Notes: a model not told the origin generated them from the letters alone. Counted from the first letter of the stretch, positions 37,292 to 47,139 are shown. The stretch: 64,000 nt of DNA from Motiliproteus coralliicola (GCF_003345655.1 NZ_QQOH01000003.1:62001-126000), one strand, 5' to 3'. Translations and numbers: made by a program.

Positions 37292-39055
37292 CTAGGCCAA
37301 CTTAAGGATGAATTTCTGCATATCCCAGGCGCCGGTCGGGCAGCGCTCGGCACAGAGGCCACAGTGCAGGCACAGGTCTTCATCTTTGACCATCACCTGG
37401 CCGGTCTTCAGATCGGCTGAAACGTAAAGATCTTCTTCGCTGTCGCAGGCCGGAACCCGCAACCGCGAGCGCAGATCCTGCTCTTCACCGTTGTCGGCGA
37501 AGTTGATGCAGTCCATCGGGCAGATATCTTCGCAGGCACCGCACTCGATACAGCGGTTGGTGGTAAACACCGTGTGGACGTCGCAGCTCAGACAACGGGC
37601 CGCTTCTTTGAGCGCCAGACGCTCGTCGAAGCCCAGTTCAACCTCGGCATCGATCCGTTGCAGCGCATCGCCAAGATCCATATGAGGAACCGCCTGACGC
37701 TCGTCATTGGAAACCACGTTCTGGTAGCTCCACTCGTGGACCCCCATCTTCTGGCTGATCAGGTCGTAAGTCTCAGCGGGGCGTTCCTCCACCAGGTCTT
37801 TGCCCTGGCAGTACAGATCGATCGACAGCGCCGCCTGATGGCCATGGGCCACGGCGGTGATCACATTTTCGGGGCCGAAAGCGGCATCGCCACCGAAGAA
37901 CAGTCCCGGACGTGTCGACTGCAGGGTCTGATCGTTCAGTACCGGCATGCCCCAGTTATCAAACTCAATACCCAGTCCCGGTTCGATCCACGGGAACTTG
38001 GCATCCTGACCGATCGCCACCAGTACGGTGTCGGCGGCGATAAAGACCGGCTCCTGTCCGGTCGGCACCAGCGAGCGCTTGCCGTTCTCGTCGTAAACCG
38101 ACTCGACCACATCGAAGCGCATGCCAACCAGCTTGCCATCCTCGATAACATAATCTTTAGGCACATGGTGGTTCACAAAGGTGATGCCTTCGGCCTGGGC
38201 GTCGTCTTTCTCCCAGGGTGAAGCCTTCATGTCCTCGTAGCTGGAGCGCACCACCACGTTGACCGCCTTGGCCCCCAGGCGCAGCGCGGTACGACAGCAG
38301 TCCATCGCGGTGTTACCACCACCGAGGACGATCACATTCTTGGTGGTTTCGGTGATGTGGCCAAACGCCACCCCGGCCAGCCAGTTGATACCCACCTGGA
38401 CCTGCTCGCCGGCTTCATCACGACCCGGAATTTTCAGGTCGCGACCGCTGGGCGCGCCGGTGCCGACAAACACCGCGTCAAAATTCTCTTCCAGCAGCGA
38501 CTTCATGCTGGTGATATCGGTGCCGAAACGGGTTTCGACTCCCATATCCAGTACCCGATCGACCTCTTCGTCGAGCACTTCCTCGGGCAGTCGGAACGCC
38601 GGAATCTGGCTGCGAACCATCCCGCCAGCCTTGGCATCGCGGTCAAAAATGGTGACCTGATAACCCAGCGGCAGCAGATCCCGCGCGACCGTCAGCGACG
38701 CCGGACCGGCCCCGATCAAACCGATCCGCTTACCGTTTTTCTCGGTCGGGATCGTCGGCAGGCGATCGGCAATATCCTCTTTATGGTCAGCCGCCACCCG
38801 CTTCAAACGGCAGATGGCAACCGGTGTTTCCTCGACCCGACCACGGCGACAGGCCGGCTCGCATGGACGGTCACAGACCCGCCCCAGCACGCCCGGAAAG
38901 ACGTTGGACTGCCAGTTCACCATATACGCATCGGTATAACGGCGCTCGGCAATCAGGCGAATGTATTCAGGTACCGGCGTATGTGCCGGGCAGGCGTACT
39001 GACAATTGACCACTTTATGAAAGTGTTCGGGGGATTGGGTATCGGTTTGTTTCAC
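37292..39055 (-). CDS. GltD-like FAD/NAD(P) oxidoreductase with two C-terminal 4Fe-4S clusters
   Basis: 587 residues. The N-terminal cysteine-rich domain (VNCQYACPAHTPVPEY, VCDRPCEPACRRG) resembles GltD/dihydropyrimidine-dehydrogenase-type subunits. Two dinucleotide folds follow (GLIGAGPASLTVARDLLPLG; VIVLGGGNTAMDCCRTALRL). The C-terminus adds a bacterial ferredoxin module: CIECGACEDICP and CLHCGLCAERCP. It is the first gene of the kor operon, so it probably moves electrons between ferredoxin and NAD(P)H for KorAB. The fused ferredoxin tail is absent from glutamate synthase small subunit, so annotation as GltD would be wrong. Confidence 0.88.
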   Translation of the reverse strand: MKQTDTQSPEHFHKVVNCQYACPAHTPVPEYIRLIAERRYTDAYMVNWQSNVFPGVLGRVCDRPCEPACRRGRVEETPVAICRLKRVAADHKEDIADRLPTIPTEKNGKRIGLIGAGPASLTVARDLLPLGYQVTIFDRDAKAGGMVRSQIPAFRLPEEVLDEEVDRVLDMGVETRFGTDITSMKSLLEENFDAVFVGTGAPSGRDLKIPGRDEAGEQVQVGINWLAGVAFGHITETTKNVIVLGGGNTAMDCCRTALRLGAKAVNVVVRSSYEDMKASPWEKDDAQAEGITFVNHHVPKDYVIEDGKLVGMRFDVVESVYDENGKRSLVPTGQEPVFIAADTVLVAIGQDAKFPWIEPGLGIEFDNWGMPVLNDQTLQSTRPGLFFGGDAAFGPENVITAVAHGHQAALSIDLYCQGKDLVEERPAETYDLISQKMGVHEWSYQNVVSNDERQAVPHMDLGDALQRIDAEVELGFDERLALKEAARCLSCDVHTVFTTNRCIECGACEDICPMDCINFADNGEEQDLRSRLRVPACDSEEDLYVSADLKTGQVMVKDEDLCLHCGLCAERCPTGAWDMQKFILKLA

Positions 39056-39518
39056 GAAGACCTACCTAGGTTATTCCCATCTCTAAAGGAATGGCTACAT
39101 CGACAGGTAAGAGTGGAGCGGACAGCCTGTGTACAACGGACATACAACAAAGCGACCTACCCTGATCTGCTCAAAGATCACGAGGCTGGATCGGGAGCTA
39201 AAACCTATACAAAGTGCAGCTTCATTATTTCCAGACCGGTCAATAACAGCTTGTCAATAACCAGCCCAGGGTATTAATAGGGCCAAATATTACCAGCCCC
39301 CCGACCAATAACCATAAGGACAATACCTACATAGGTCTAAATTGAATGCCAAACTGCAACAAAACTTTGCTAACAGCCCCCAGACAAACCCGCCTCAACA
39401 CTTTTTCACTCCCAATTCGCATTGATACAGCCCTCTCTATCTGAACTCCAATTGAGCTGACAACTCAGCCACAAGCGGGCAAACTTAGCCTCATAGTTAC
39501 GTTTGATTGGAGAGAGTT
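39056..39518. other. Divergent intergenic region
   Basis: 463 bases between the leftward kor operon and the rightward hlyU-like gene. It must contain the kor promoter. It includes a moderately AT-rich stretch (39280-39420) but no clear repeat, riboswitch or small gene. I see nothing else in it. Confidence 0.5.
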
Positions 39519-39821
39519 ATGGGTCTGCTCGATAGTTTGAAAGGCTTATTCAGCGGTGCTGAAGGCAGTGACAAAGGGGCTGAACAGCAGCAGGCCTATG
39601 AAGAGCAGAGCATCGATTACGAAGGCTTTCATATCACCCCGGCGCCGATCAAAACCGGCAGCAGCTATCGGGTCGCTGCCACCATCACCAAAGGGGAAAA
39701 AGAGCACCACCTGATCCGTGCCGATGAGATGCCTTCATTGCAGGACTGTATCGAGATCAGCTTGCGCAAATCGAAGCAGATGATTGATCAGCAGGGTGAG
39801 GGATTGTTTGAGTCTCGGTGA
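39519..39821 (+). CDS. HlyU-like protein
   Basis: 100 residues from the ATG at 39519 (GGAGAG ahead; an earlier in-frame start lacks this). N-terminal amphipathic GLLDSLKGLFSG, then the family core YEGFHITPAPIKTGSSYRVA, HHLIRADEMPS and LRKSKQMIDQQGEGLF, matching PF10115 (HlyU). The named member is a Vibrio virulence regulator, but most homologues are uncharacterised small proteins, and the sequence shows no helix-turn-helix. Single gene. Confidence 0.8.
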   Translation: MGLLDSLKGLFSGAEGSDKGAEQQQAYEEQSIDYEGFHITPAPIKTGSSYRVAATITKGEKEHHLIRADEMPSLQDCIEISLRKSKQMIDQQGEGLFESR

Positions 39822-40486
39822 CCAGCTGGATCACCACATCGTATCCGCTCCAGACTCGCTGAGAAGAGACTGCTTGAGCAAATAACGCGTTGTATATTCA
39901 CGTATTCTCTTGAATTAACGCGCTCACCCCTTAGCTTCATTGCGCCCCGCCGGGCGCCTTCATTTTGTCAATCGCGACAAAACGAAGCAAAACCGCTTTT
40001 CGGTGCCAGCCGCCTGCTGCCACCCTAACGGATTCGCTGCGCGCGCAAGCGCAATTCGGGGCGCAGCAACGGGGCTCCTGCCCCGACGCTGCGGCTCGGC
40101 GTCCCAGCCTCGCCCCTCTTTACAAAAGAGGGCCTGGTCCGAATTTCGCTTACGTGCTCACCGGCAGCAATGACAGGTCTTCGACTCGACAACGGAAGTG
40201 ATGGCTTGCACCCAATCCCCCTTCGACAACGATAAATTTCGAACTGAAACAGGCCCGTTAGGGTCGCGTCATGGACGACGCGACGGGGCGCAGGGGCATG
40301 GATGCCCCTTCGACCCGCCCAGTCCGGAATTTATAGCGCCGTAGGCGCGTACCCGCAGGGCGTTATCGCAGGGGCCGCCTAGGATTCTTAAGGATATGGC
40401 GGCGCATATCCTTAAGGTGCCCGGCATGGCACTAAGAGGAGTCCAGGTTAAAGACCAATGCTTAACGTTGGACTCAAGATCAAGAA
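39822..40486. other. Long non-coding stretch with GC-rich and hairpin-rich blocks
   Basis: 665 bases with no credible gene. The left half (about 39940-40190) is very GC-rich and repetitive in style (GCGCCCCGCCGGGCGCC near 39941). The right half holds three perfect hairpins listed separately. It lies between hlyU-like and cysG. The composition and palindromes suggest dispersed intergenic repeats rather than a decayed gene. Confidence 0.6.
40263..40416. repeat. Cluster of three perfect hairpins
   Basis: GTCGCGTC/GACGCGAC with loop ATGGAC (40263-40284); AGGGGCAT/ATGCCCCT with a 2-base loop (40292-40309); CTTAAGGATATG/CATATCCTTAAG, a 12-base stem with loop GCGGCG (40387-40416). All stems are perfect. 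The first two share a CATGGA-type loop edge. There is no coding sequence or T tract near them. Confidence 0.7.
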
Positions 40487-41908
40487 TTACTGCTCCCGTA
40501 ATCCCAACACCGGGTGAGCCTCTTCTTCCTCACCCTTAAACCAGGCCAGCTTATCCCGCAGCTCAACCACTTCACCGACGATAATCAAACTCGGAGGTTG
40601 CAGCGGATTGCGCTCGAGCTCCTGTTCGATCGTCGCCAGGGTACCGACAACCACTTTCTGCTGCGGCGTCGAACCACCCTGCACCAACGCCACCGGCGTT
40701 TCCGGTGCCTTACCGTGGGTCACCAGCTGCTTGGCAATATGGCCGACCCGGTGCAGTCCCATGTAGAACACGATGGTCTGGTTTTCCTGCACCAGCTCGG
40801 GCCAGTTCAGGTCCGAGGTACGATTTTTCAGCTGACCGGTGATGAACTTGACCGACTGGGCATAGTTTCGGTGGGTCAATGGAATACCGGCATAGCTCGA
40901 ACAGGCTGAAGCGGCGGTAATGCCCGGCACCACCTGGAACGGAATCTGGTGCTCGAACAGCTCTTCCAACTCCTCCCCGCCCCGACCGAAGATAAAGGGA
41001 TCGCCGCCCTTCAGGCGCAGCACTTTATGGCCCTTGAGAGCCTGCTCCACCAACAGCTGGTTGATCCCCTCCTGGGGTACCGCGTGGTTACCGCTCTCTT
41101 TGCCGACATAGATCCGCTCAGCATCACGCCGACAGAGCTCGACAATACGCGGCGAGACCAACCGGTCGTACAGCACCACGTCGGCCTGCTGCATCATCCG
41201 CAGCGCCTTGAAGGTCAGCAGATCGGGATCACCGGGACCGGCACCGACCAGATAGACCTCTCCGGTGGTCTGCTCCTGCGACTGCTGCAGCTCTTTCTCC
41301 ATCCAGGCTTCCGCTTCCTGCAGCTGGTTCGCCGCCAGTTTTTCCGATACCGGACCGTACAACACCCGCTCCCAGTAAGCCCGACGCGAAGCGATCTTGC
41401 CGAAACGTTGTTTGACCTTGTCTCGGAAGCGCCCCATCAGATTAGCCAGGTCCGCATAGTAACGGGGAATCAGCGCTTCCAAGCGTGCCCGCACCATCCG
41501 TGCCAGCACCGGCGAGGCTCCACCACTGGATACCGCGATCATCAGCGGTGAACGATCGACGATGGCCGGGAAGATAAAGCTGCACAGCTCCGGGCTATCC
41601 ACCACGTTGACCGGGATTCCGGCGGCCTGGGCATCGCCATGGACCTGCACATTGAGTGCATGATCATCGGTGGCCGCCACCACCAGCAACGCTCCCTCCA
41701 GCATCTCGGCCTGGTAGCCCTGCTCCAACGCCTCGCCATCGTACTGGTCCAGCAGCGCGTGGATCTCTGGACGGATTTCAGGGGCCACCACCCGCACCCT
41801 GGCACCGGCACGGCACAGCAGCTCGGCTTTACGCTCGGCCACCATCCCGCCACCGACCAACAGGCAGGGCTTGGTTTTCAGATCAAAAAACAGCGGTAGA
41901 TATTTCAT
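40487..41908 (-). CDS. cysG: Siroheme synthase CysG (fused)
   Basis: 473 residues from the ATG at 41908; an upstream TTG would add 11 unmatched residues. The N-terminal half is the precorrin-2 dehydrogenase/ferrochelatase ([20 protein letters not shown], the NAD fold; [20 protein letters not shown]). The C-terminal half is uroporphyrinogen-III C-methyltransferase ([57 protein letters not shown]). It makes siroheme from uroporphyrinogen III, the cofactor needed by the sulfite reductase encoded at 43-45 kb. It is not in the same operon; yjdM lies between. Confidence 0.96.
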   Translation of the reverse strand: MKYLPLFFDLKTKPCLLVGGGMVAERKAELLCRAGARVRVVAPEIRPEIHALLDQYDGEALEQGYQAEMLEGALLVVAATDDHALNVQVHGDAQAAGIPVNVVDSPELCSFIFPAIVDRSPLMIAVSSGGASPVLARMVRARLEALIPRYYADLANLMGRFRDKVKQRFGKIASRRAYWERVLYGPVSEKLAANQLQEAEAWMEKELQQSQEQTTGEVYLVGAGPGDPDLLTFKALRMMQQADVVLYDRLVSPRIVELCRRDAERIYVGKESGNHAVPQEGINQLLVEQALKGHKVLRLKGGDPFIFGRGGEELEELFEHQIPFQVVPGITAASACSSYAGIPLTHRNYAQSVKFITGQLKNRTSDLNWPELVQENQTIVFYMGLHRVGHIAKQLVTHGKAPETPVALVQGGSTPQQKVVVGTLATIEQELERNPLQPPSLIIVGEVVELRDKLAWFKGEEEEAHPVLGLREQ

Positions 41909-42259
41909 ACAACGTCCCGGTCTTATCAAGGAATAGGCCAAGTTTGGGCCATCCTAACCCAGCCCGACAACGACGATGATCAATTTTGCAGAAAAAATTT
42001 GCTAAATATCACAATCGTTTTAAGCCATTATTTCACCAAAGCTGGGAATTCAAACCAGCTTCCTAAAGCAGCCACAGACAGGCCCTTTTTCCAGCTTAAT
42101 CCACCGATCGAAGACCCATATCTGGATTCTTCTGCCATGATCCTGCACTATCTCGGCGTCTGCCTAGCGGGTACCCACCCGGAGCATCGGTAAGCCTCGT
42201 CTCCATAAGAGCGACTCCAAAGCTCCAGCTTTTCAACAAATGCAACGAAGCCATAATCT
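41909..42259. other. Intergenic region between cysG and yjdM
   Basis: 351 bases between divergent genes. It contains an AT-rich patch (about 41975-42040) suited to promoters. No small gene with a ribosome site and no repeat was seen. Confidence 0.45.
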
Positions 42260-42598
42260 ATGTCACTGCCACCCTGCCCCAACTGCAATTCCGAATACGT
42301 CTATCAGGATCAAGACCAGCTGATCTGCCCCGAGTGCGCCCACGAGTGGAACCCCGCAGATACTACCGCCGACGAGGAGGTCATCACCGCCAAAGATGCC
42401 AACGGCACGCTTTTAAACGCAGGCGACAAGGTCACGTTGATCAAGGACCTGAAGGTCAAAGGCAGCTCCCAAGTGCTGAAGATCGGCACCAAGGCGTTGA
42501 TCAAGCGGATCGTCGACGGTAAAGACCATGAGCTGGACTGCCGCGTCGATGGCGCCGGCGAGATGATGGTCACGGCCAAATTCGTCAAAAAGGCCTGA
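42260..42598 (+). CDS. yjdM: YjdM (PhnA-type) zinc-ribbon protein
   Basis: 112 residues. An N-terminal zinc ribbon (CPNCNSEYVYQ, ICPECAHEWNP: two Cys-x2-Cys knuckles) is followed by a small beta-barrel domain (NGTLLNAGDKVTLIKDLKVK, SSQVLKIGTKALIKRI). This is the protein family once called PhnA and often misnamed as alkylphosphonate uptake protein; its function is not established and it is not part of a phn cluster here. Single gene followed by a strong terminator. Confidence 0.93.
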   Translation: MSLPPCPNCNSEYVYQDQDQLICPECAHEWNPADTTADEEVITAKDANGTLLNAGDKVTLIKDLKVKGSSQVLKIGTKALIKRIVDGKDHELDCRVDGAGEMMVTAKFVKKA

Positions 42599-42649
42599 TC
42601 ACTCTTAGTTCTCCTCCCGCCTGCACAAGCCCCATCGACAGATCAAAAA

Positions 42650-42671
42650 AAACCCGGCCTAGGCCGGGTTT
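42650..42671. terminator. Bidirectional terminator
   Basis: AAACCCGGCC / GGCCGGGTTT, a perfect 10-base stem with a 2-base loop, preceded by an A run, between the converging yjdM and DUF934 genes. The A-rich left side serves leftward transcripts as a U tract. Confidence 0.9.
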
Positions 42672-42701
42672 GAACAAACTATCGAGCAGCCAAAGAAGGG
42701 G

Positions 42702-43187
42702 TCACTGCCGATAGATAGGACGCGGATCGTCTTCCGCACCTTGGTTGTTGACGCTGATCTCACCGAAGGCGCCAAGCATTTCCGGGCTGAAGCGATCTTC
42801 GGCAATCTCCATCGCGTCGATGCCGCAACGGTGCATAAAGCGCAGGCGGTCCCGGGTCACGTCACCGCTGGCGCGGATCTGGCCTTTGAAACCGGCCCGA
42901 CGCAGCAGACGGGCCTGTGAGAAGGCACGGCCATCGGCAAAGCTGGGGAAGTCGACTGCAATCACGCTCAGTCGCTCCAGCAGCGGCTCCAGCTCGACCA
43001 CATCCAGATCGTTGGGGATCGCCACCGCCAGCTCGCCGTCGGCAGCCAGCAGCTCGTCGCGCTGCTGTGAAAACAGCTCCCAGGCCAGAATCGCCGGGTT
43101 GTTACCCAGCTGGGCCAGTTGCTCGGTGTCGTCTACCCGCACCCAGTGGTCGTCGGCGACCACTTTCTGATCAATTAACAGCGGCAT
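42702..43187 (-). CDS. DUF934 protein, sulfite-reduction partner
   Basis: 161 residues from the ATG at 43187; AAGGAG stands seven bases ahead, whereas the upstream GTG would touch it. Family DUF934: FPSFADGRAFSQARLLRR, FKGQIRASGDVTRDRLRFMH and RCGIDAMEIAED. These proteins occur directly after assimilatory sulfite reductase genes in many proteobacteria, and their exact role is unproven. Its start overlaps the end of cysI by 17 bases, so translation is coupled. Confidence 0.88.
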   Translation of the reverse strand: MPLLIDQKVVADDHWVRVDDTEQLAQLGNNPAILAWELFSQQRDELLAADGELAVAIPNDLDVVELEPLLERLSVIAVDFPSFADGRAFSQARLLRRAGFKGQIRASGDVTRDRLRFMHRCGIDAMEIAEDRFSPEMLGAFGEISVNNQGAEDDPRPIYRQ

Positions 43188-44829
43188 AGACACGCTCCTT
43201 AAACGGCTTGTTACCTACCCGGCGAACGGTATCGATAAAACGCTCGCCCTCTTCACGAATTTCAACAAACACCGACAGGATCTTCTCCAGGGTGCTAGCG
43301 ACGTCGTCGCGCGGAATCGATTTGCCCAGCACCTTACCCAGCGATGCATCGCTGGCGGATGAGCCGCCCAGCGTGATCTGGTAGTAGGACTCACCGTTCT
43401 TGTCGACGCCCAGGATACCGATGTGGCCCACGTGGTGGTGCGCACAAGCATTGATACAACCGGACAGTTTCAGTTTGATCTCACCCAGGTCGTACAGGTA
43501 ATCCAGATCGTCGAACTTCTGCTGGATCTGACGGGAGACGCTCAGGGTCTCGGCGTTGGCCAGGGAGCAGAAATCCAGCCCCGGGCAAACAATCATATCG
43601 TTGATGGTACCGACCACCGGACGGGCCAGATCCAACTCGACCAGCGCCTGCCACAACGGGTACAGGTCAGCCTGATTGATGTTGGCGAACACCAGATTCT
43701 GTTCGTGGGTGCTGCGGACCTCACCGAAGTTGTATTGGTCGGCCAGATCGGCAATCGCATCGAGCTGCACATCGGTGACATCACCCGGCGCCTTCAACAG
43801 GCCCTTCAGGGTCAGGGTCACGGCACGGTAGCCCGGCACCTTGTGATCGAAGGTGTTGCGCTCGATCCAGACCGCGAAGTCCTGATCGCTGTTCAGCTTC
43901 TCGTCGTAGCTGCTGCCTGAGGCGGCATCGGCAGCGTAAGCCGGCAGAGCAAAGTCAGCTTTTACCCGGTCGATCTCGGCCTGGGTCAGCTTCAGTTCGG
44001 TATCACGGATCTGTTCCCACTCGGCTTCGACCTTGGCACCAAACGCCTCAGCACCCATCGAGTCGACCAAAATTTTGATCCGGGCCTTGTACTTGTTGTC
44101 ACGACGACCCAGCAGGTTGTAAACCCGCAGAATCGCTTCGAGGTAAGACAGCAGGTCCTGCTGCGGCAGGAACTCGCGGATCACTTTGCCGATCATCGGA
44201 GTACGGCCCAGGCCACCGCCGACCAGCACTTCGAAGCCGACTTCACCGGCGTCGTTCTTAGTCAGACGCACACCGATATCGTGAACCTGGGTCGCGGCAC
44301 GGTCCTGCTCGCAACCGGTCACGGCGATCTTGAACTTACGCGGCAGGTAGGCGAACTCAGGATGCAGAGCGGCCCACTGACGGATGATTTCACTCCACGG
44401 ACGCGGATCTTCAATTTCACCGGCAACCACACCGGCGAACTGGTCCGAGGTCACGCTACGGATACAGCTACCGGAGGTCTGAATCGCGTGCATCTGCACG
44501 GTCGCCAGCTCAGCCAGGATATCCGGCACCTTCTCCATCTCCGGCCAGTTGAACTGGACATTCTGACGGGTGGTGAAGTGGACGTAGTTCTTGTCGTAGT
44601 CACGAGAGATCTTGGCCAGCATCCGCATCTGGCGAGAGGACATCAGACCGTAGTTGATCGCAACTCGCAGCATCGGTGCATGACGCTGGAAATAGAGACC
44701 GTTCTGCAGACGAAGAATACGAAACTCTTCCTCCGGAATCTGACCGGCCAGGTAGCGTTGAGTCTGATCGCGGTATTGTTCTACCCGCTCTTCGATCAGC
44801 CGCTGGTCCTGCTCGCTGTATTGATACAT
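43171..44829 (-). CDS. cysI: Assimilatory sulfite reductase, hemoprotein (CysI-type)
   Basis: 552 residues, a siroheme/4Fe-4S nitrite-sulfite reductase. Seen: GLYFQRHAPMLRVAINYGLM, YVHFTTRQNVQFNWP, GSCIRSVTSDQFAGV, FKIAVTGCEQDRAATQVHDI and the four cluster cysteines in VCPGLDFCSLANAE and LSGCINACAHHHVGHIGILG. It reduces sulfite to sulfide with six electrons. No flavoprotein CysJ is nearby, so the donor is probably ferredoxin or another partner. Siroheme would come from the CysG encoded 1.3 kb away. Second gene of the leftward tauE-cysI-DUF934 unit. Confidence 0.95.
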   Translation of the reverse strand: MYQYSEQDQRLIEERVEQYRDQTQRYLAGQIPEEEFRILRLQNGLYFQRHAPMLRVAINYGLMSSRQMRMLAKISRDYDKNYVHFTTRQNVQFNWPEMEKVPDILAELATVQMHAIQTSGSCIRSVTSDQFAGVVAGEIEDPRPWSEIIRQWAALHPEFAYLPRKFKIAVTGCEQDRAATQVHDIGVRLTKNDAGEVGFEVLVGGGLGRTPMIGKVIREFLPQQDLLSYLEAILRVYNLLGRRDNKYKARIKILVDSMGAEAFGAKVEAEWEQIRDTELKLTQAEIDRVKADFALPAYAADAASGSSYDEKLNSDQDFAVWIERNTFDHKVPGYRAVTLTLKGLLKAPGDVTDVQLDAIADLADQYNFGEVRSTHEQNLVFANINQADLYPLWQALVELDLARPVVGTINDMIVCPGLDFCSLANAETLSVSRQIQQKFDDLDYLYDLGEIKLKLSGCINACAHHHVGHIGILGVDKNGESYYQITLGGSSASDASLGKVLGKSIPRDDVASTLEKILSVFVEIREEGERFIDTVRRVGNKPFKERVYAAVN

Positions 44830-44922
44830 CGTGTTATACCTTTATTTACCTATACCACCCATCGGGGTTGAGCCTTTCAGGACAACCAGGGGGACGGGAC
44901 CCCGTTTCTAATTTCCAGCCGG

Positions 44923-45729
44923 TTAACCGGCCAGCACAAATCGTAATCCGATCACCAGAAGCAGCGAGCCCATCAGCGGCTGCATAAACTTCGGTGACAG
45001 TTTCGCGCCCAGGCAGCCGCCGAGATAAACCCCGGGCAGCGAGCCGAGCAGCAGATACATCAGCAATGTCATGTCGACATGACCCAGCTGCCAGTGACCC
45101 AGGCCCGCGATACCGGTCAGCACCACGGCATGAACCAGGTCGGTGGCGACGATCATCGGCATCGTCATGTGCGGGAACAGCAGAATCAGCAGTGCTGTTC
45201 CCAGCGCTCCGGCGCCAACCGACGACAGTGTCACCAGCATGCCCAGCACAAAACCCGCCAGTGAGGTGACCGGCAGACGCCAGCGACGACCGGCGGCCTT
45301 CAGCTTCGGTGCATCCAACTCGATCACGTAGGTACGGATCCGATTCCGTAGGAACACTGCGACCGAGGTCAGCACCAGACTGACCCCCAGGGTCAGGTTG
45401 ATCAGATGTTCCAGCAACTGGGGCTGTTCGATACCGCTCAGCAGCCACAGGGTCAGCAACGAGCCCGGCACACTGCCGATCAGCATCGCACGGACAACCT
45501 GCCAATTAACCAGCTTCTGCTTGGCGTAGGGCACCACTCCGCCCATCTTAGTGACGGCGGCGTACAGCAGGTCGGTACTGACGGCGACAGCAGGGCTGAT
45601 GCCGAAGCCGACGATCAGGATCGGCGTCATCAGGGCTCCACCACCGATCCCAGTCAGACCGACGATAAATCCCACTACCAAACCGGCAAAGCTGTAGGCC
45701 AATTCCATGACGTTGATTACCCAAGCCAT
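44923..45729 (-). CDS. TauE/SafE family anion exporter
   Basis: 268 residues with about eight membrane helices. The family motif is seen near the start: FIVGLTGIGGGALMTPILI, repeated in weaker form in the second half (LVTLSSVGAGALGTALLIL). Such carriers move sulfite, sulfonates or other organic sulfur anions across the inner membrane. It lies directly upstream of cysI (93-base gap), which supports a sulfur-anion substrate, perhaps sulfite overflow. The start may instead be the ATG at 45708; neither has a strong ribosome site. Confidence 0.9.
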   Translation of the reverse strand: MAWVINVMELAYSFAGLVVGFIVGLTGIGGGALMTPILIVGFGISPAVAVSTDLLYAAVTKMGGVVPYAKQKLVNWQVVRAMLIGSVPGSLLTLWLLSGIEQPQLLEHLINLTLGVSLVLTSVAVFLRNRIRTYVIELDAPKLKAAGRRWRLPVTSLAGFVLGMLVTLSSVGAGALGTALLILLFPHMTMPMIVATDLVHAVVLTGIAGLGHWQLGHVDMTLLMYLLLGSLPGVYLGGCLGAKLSPKFMQPLMGSLLLVIGLRFVLAG

Positions 45730-46025
45730 TCACTATTACTAAAGGCGGCTATAGTAATGGCCACCAAATATAACGCAAAAGAATAATTAGAAATTCACTT
45801 AGTTCCAAAAAGAATAACCAGAACAACTAAAAGAAGATCAACCGCTTCCACTGCCAGACCTCTTAGCAAATAACAAAAAGAAATAAATAGATTCAAATAT
45901 ATTCTTTTTTATTTTAAGAAGACCTCAAGTAAGATAGGCGCCCTTAGGATTGGGGAAGGCCTGTGCAACGCCCTCCCCCGCAAGTCATTCAGTTGATGAC
46001 CCACTCTGTTGAGACCAAAGAAACC
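45730..46025. promoter_or_regulatory. Divergent AT-rich promoter region of the sulfur genes
   Basis: A strongly AT-rich spacer (about 45770-45920) between leftward tauE-cysI-DUF934 and rightward cysDN. AT-rich upstream DNA is usual for genes activated by CysB, and both units belong to sulfate assimilation. A precise CysB site cannot be picked by eye. Confidence 0.5.
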
Positions 46026-46952
46026 ATGAACGCCCAGCCGCAGCTGTCAGAACAACGCCTGACCCACCTCAAACAGCTCGAAGCCGAGAGCATCCATATC
46101 ATTCGCGAAGTCGCCGCCGAATTTGAGCGTCCCGTGATGCTCTACTCCGTCGGTAAAGACTCCGCCGTGATGCTGCACCTGACCCGCAAAGCGTTCTACC
46201 CGGGCAAGCCGCCGTTCCCGTTGATGCACGTCGACACCACCTGGAAATTCCGGGAGATGATCGAGTTCCGCGACAAGATGGCTGAAGAGGCCGGCATGGA
46301 CCTGATCGTCCATATCAACCAGGAAGGGGTCGACATGGGCATCGGCCCGTTCACCCACGGCTCTAAAAAGCACACCGACGTGATGAAGACTGCGGCGCTG
46401 AAACAGGCACTGGACAAGTACAAGTTCGATGCCGCCTTCGGTGGCGCCCGTCGCGACGAGGAGAAATCCCGCGCCAAGGAGCGTGTATTCTCATTCCGCG
46501 ACAAGAACCACCGCTGGGATCCGAAAACCCAACGTCCGGAGCTGTGGAACCTCTACAACGCCAAGATCGACAAGGGCGAGAGCATCCGGGTATTCCCGCT
46601 GTCCAACTGGACCGAGCTGGACATCTGGCAGTACATCCATCTGGAGAGCATCCCGATCGTTCCGCTGTACCTGGCCAAAGAGCGCCCAGTGGTCGAGCGT
46701 GACGGCCTGATGATCATGGTCGACGATGACCGGCTGCCGCTGGAGCCGGGCGAAAAGCCACAGATGAAGTCGGTCCGTTTCCGTACCCTGGGTTGCTACC
46801 CGCTGACCGGTGCGGTCGAGTCGGAAGCGGCGACCCTGCCGGAGATTATTCAGGAGATGCTGCTGACCACCACCTCCGAGCGCCAGGGCCGTGCGATCGA
46901 CCACGATCAGGCGGGGTCGATGGAAGAAAAGAAGAAAGAAGGTTACTTCTGA
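46026..46952 (+). CDS. cysD: Sulfate adenylyltransferase subunit 2 CysD
   Basis: 308 residues from the ATG at 46026 (E. coli CysD has 302); in-frame starts at 45963 and 45996 would add unmatched residues, and none has a strong ribosome site. Seen: [36 protein letters not shown] with the PP-loop, [38 protein letters not shown] and [13 protein letters not shown]. CysD makes APS from sulfate and ATP, driven by GTP hydrolysis on CysN. Followed by cysN after 187 bases. Confidence 0.96.
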   Translation: MNAQPQLSEQRLTHLKQLEAESIHIIREVAAEFERPVMLYSVGKDSAVMLHLTRKAFYPGKPPFPLMHVDTTWKFREMIEFRDKMAEEAGMDLIVHINQEGVDMGIGPFTHGSKKHTDVMKTAALKQALDKYKFDAAFGGARRDEEKSRAKERVFSFRDKNHRWDPKTQRPELWNLYNAKIDKGESIRVFPLSNWTELDIWQYIHLESIPIVPLYLAKERPVVERDGLMIMVDDDRLPLEPGEKPQMKSVRFRTLGCYPLTGAVESEAATLPEIIQEMLLTTTSERQGRAIDHDQAGSMEEKKKEGYF

Positions 46953-46998
46953 CGAATCGATTTCAGGACAGACTCGGCACTCCCGGCCGTCGTTGGGG

Positions 46999-47038
46999 AA
47001 GCGCTCAAAATGCTCATTTGCTTCAGCAAACTGCGCTT
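46999..47038 (+). other. Stem-loop between cysD and cysN
   Basis: Outer stem AAGCGC/GCGCTT and inner stem TTTGC/GCAAA with loop TTCA, followed by TTTTTC. It has the shape of a weak terminator inside the operon and could set the cysD:cysN ratio. I do not know its function. Confidence 0.45.
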
Positions 47039-47139
47039 TTTCAAACGCCTCCGCCTAGCCCAATCGCACCGGTCCGCACCCTGAGAGAGTTTTTATTCCG
47101 GTTAAAAAGAATCAGCAAGAATTTGAAACGAGCGACACC

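Noticed and set aside
34357-39055. Reading the first kor-operon gene as glutamate synthase small subunit
   Set aside because: No large subunit is present, and the protein carries a C-terminal two-cluster ferredoxin module that GltD lacks.
39940-40190. Two overlapping frames of about 77 codons in the GC-rich block
   Set aside because: Composition follows the palindromic repeats rather than codon use of the neighbours; no ribosome site.
41999-42193. 64-codon frame between cysG and yjdM
   Set aside because: No ribosome site and no protein-like composition.
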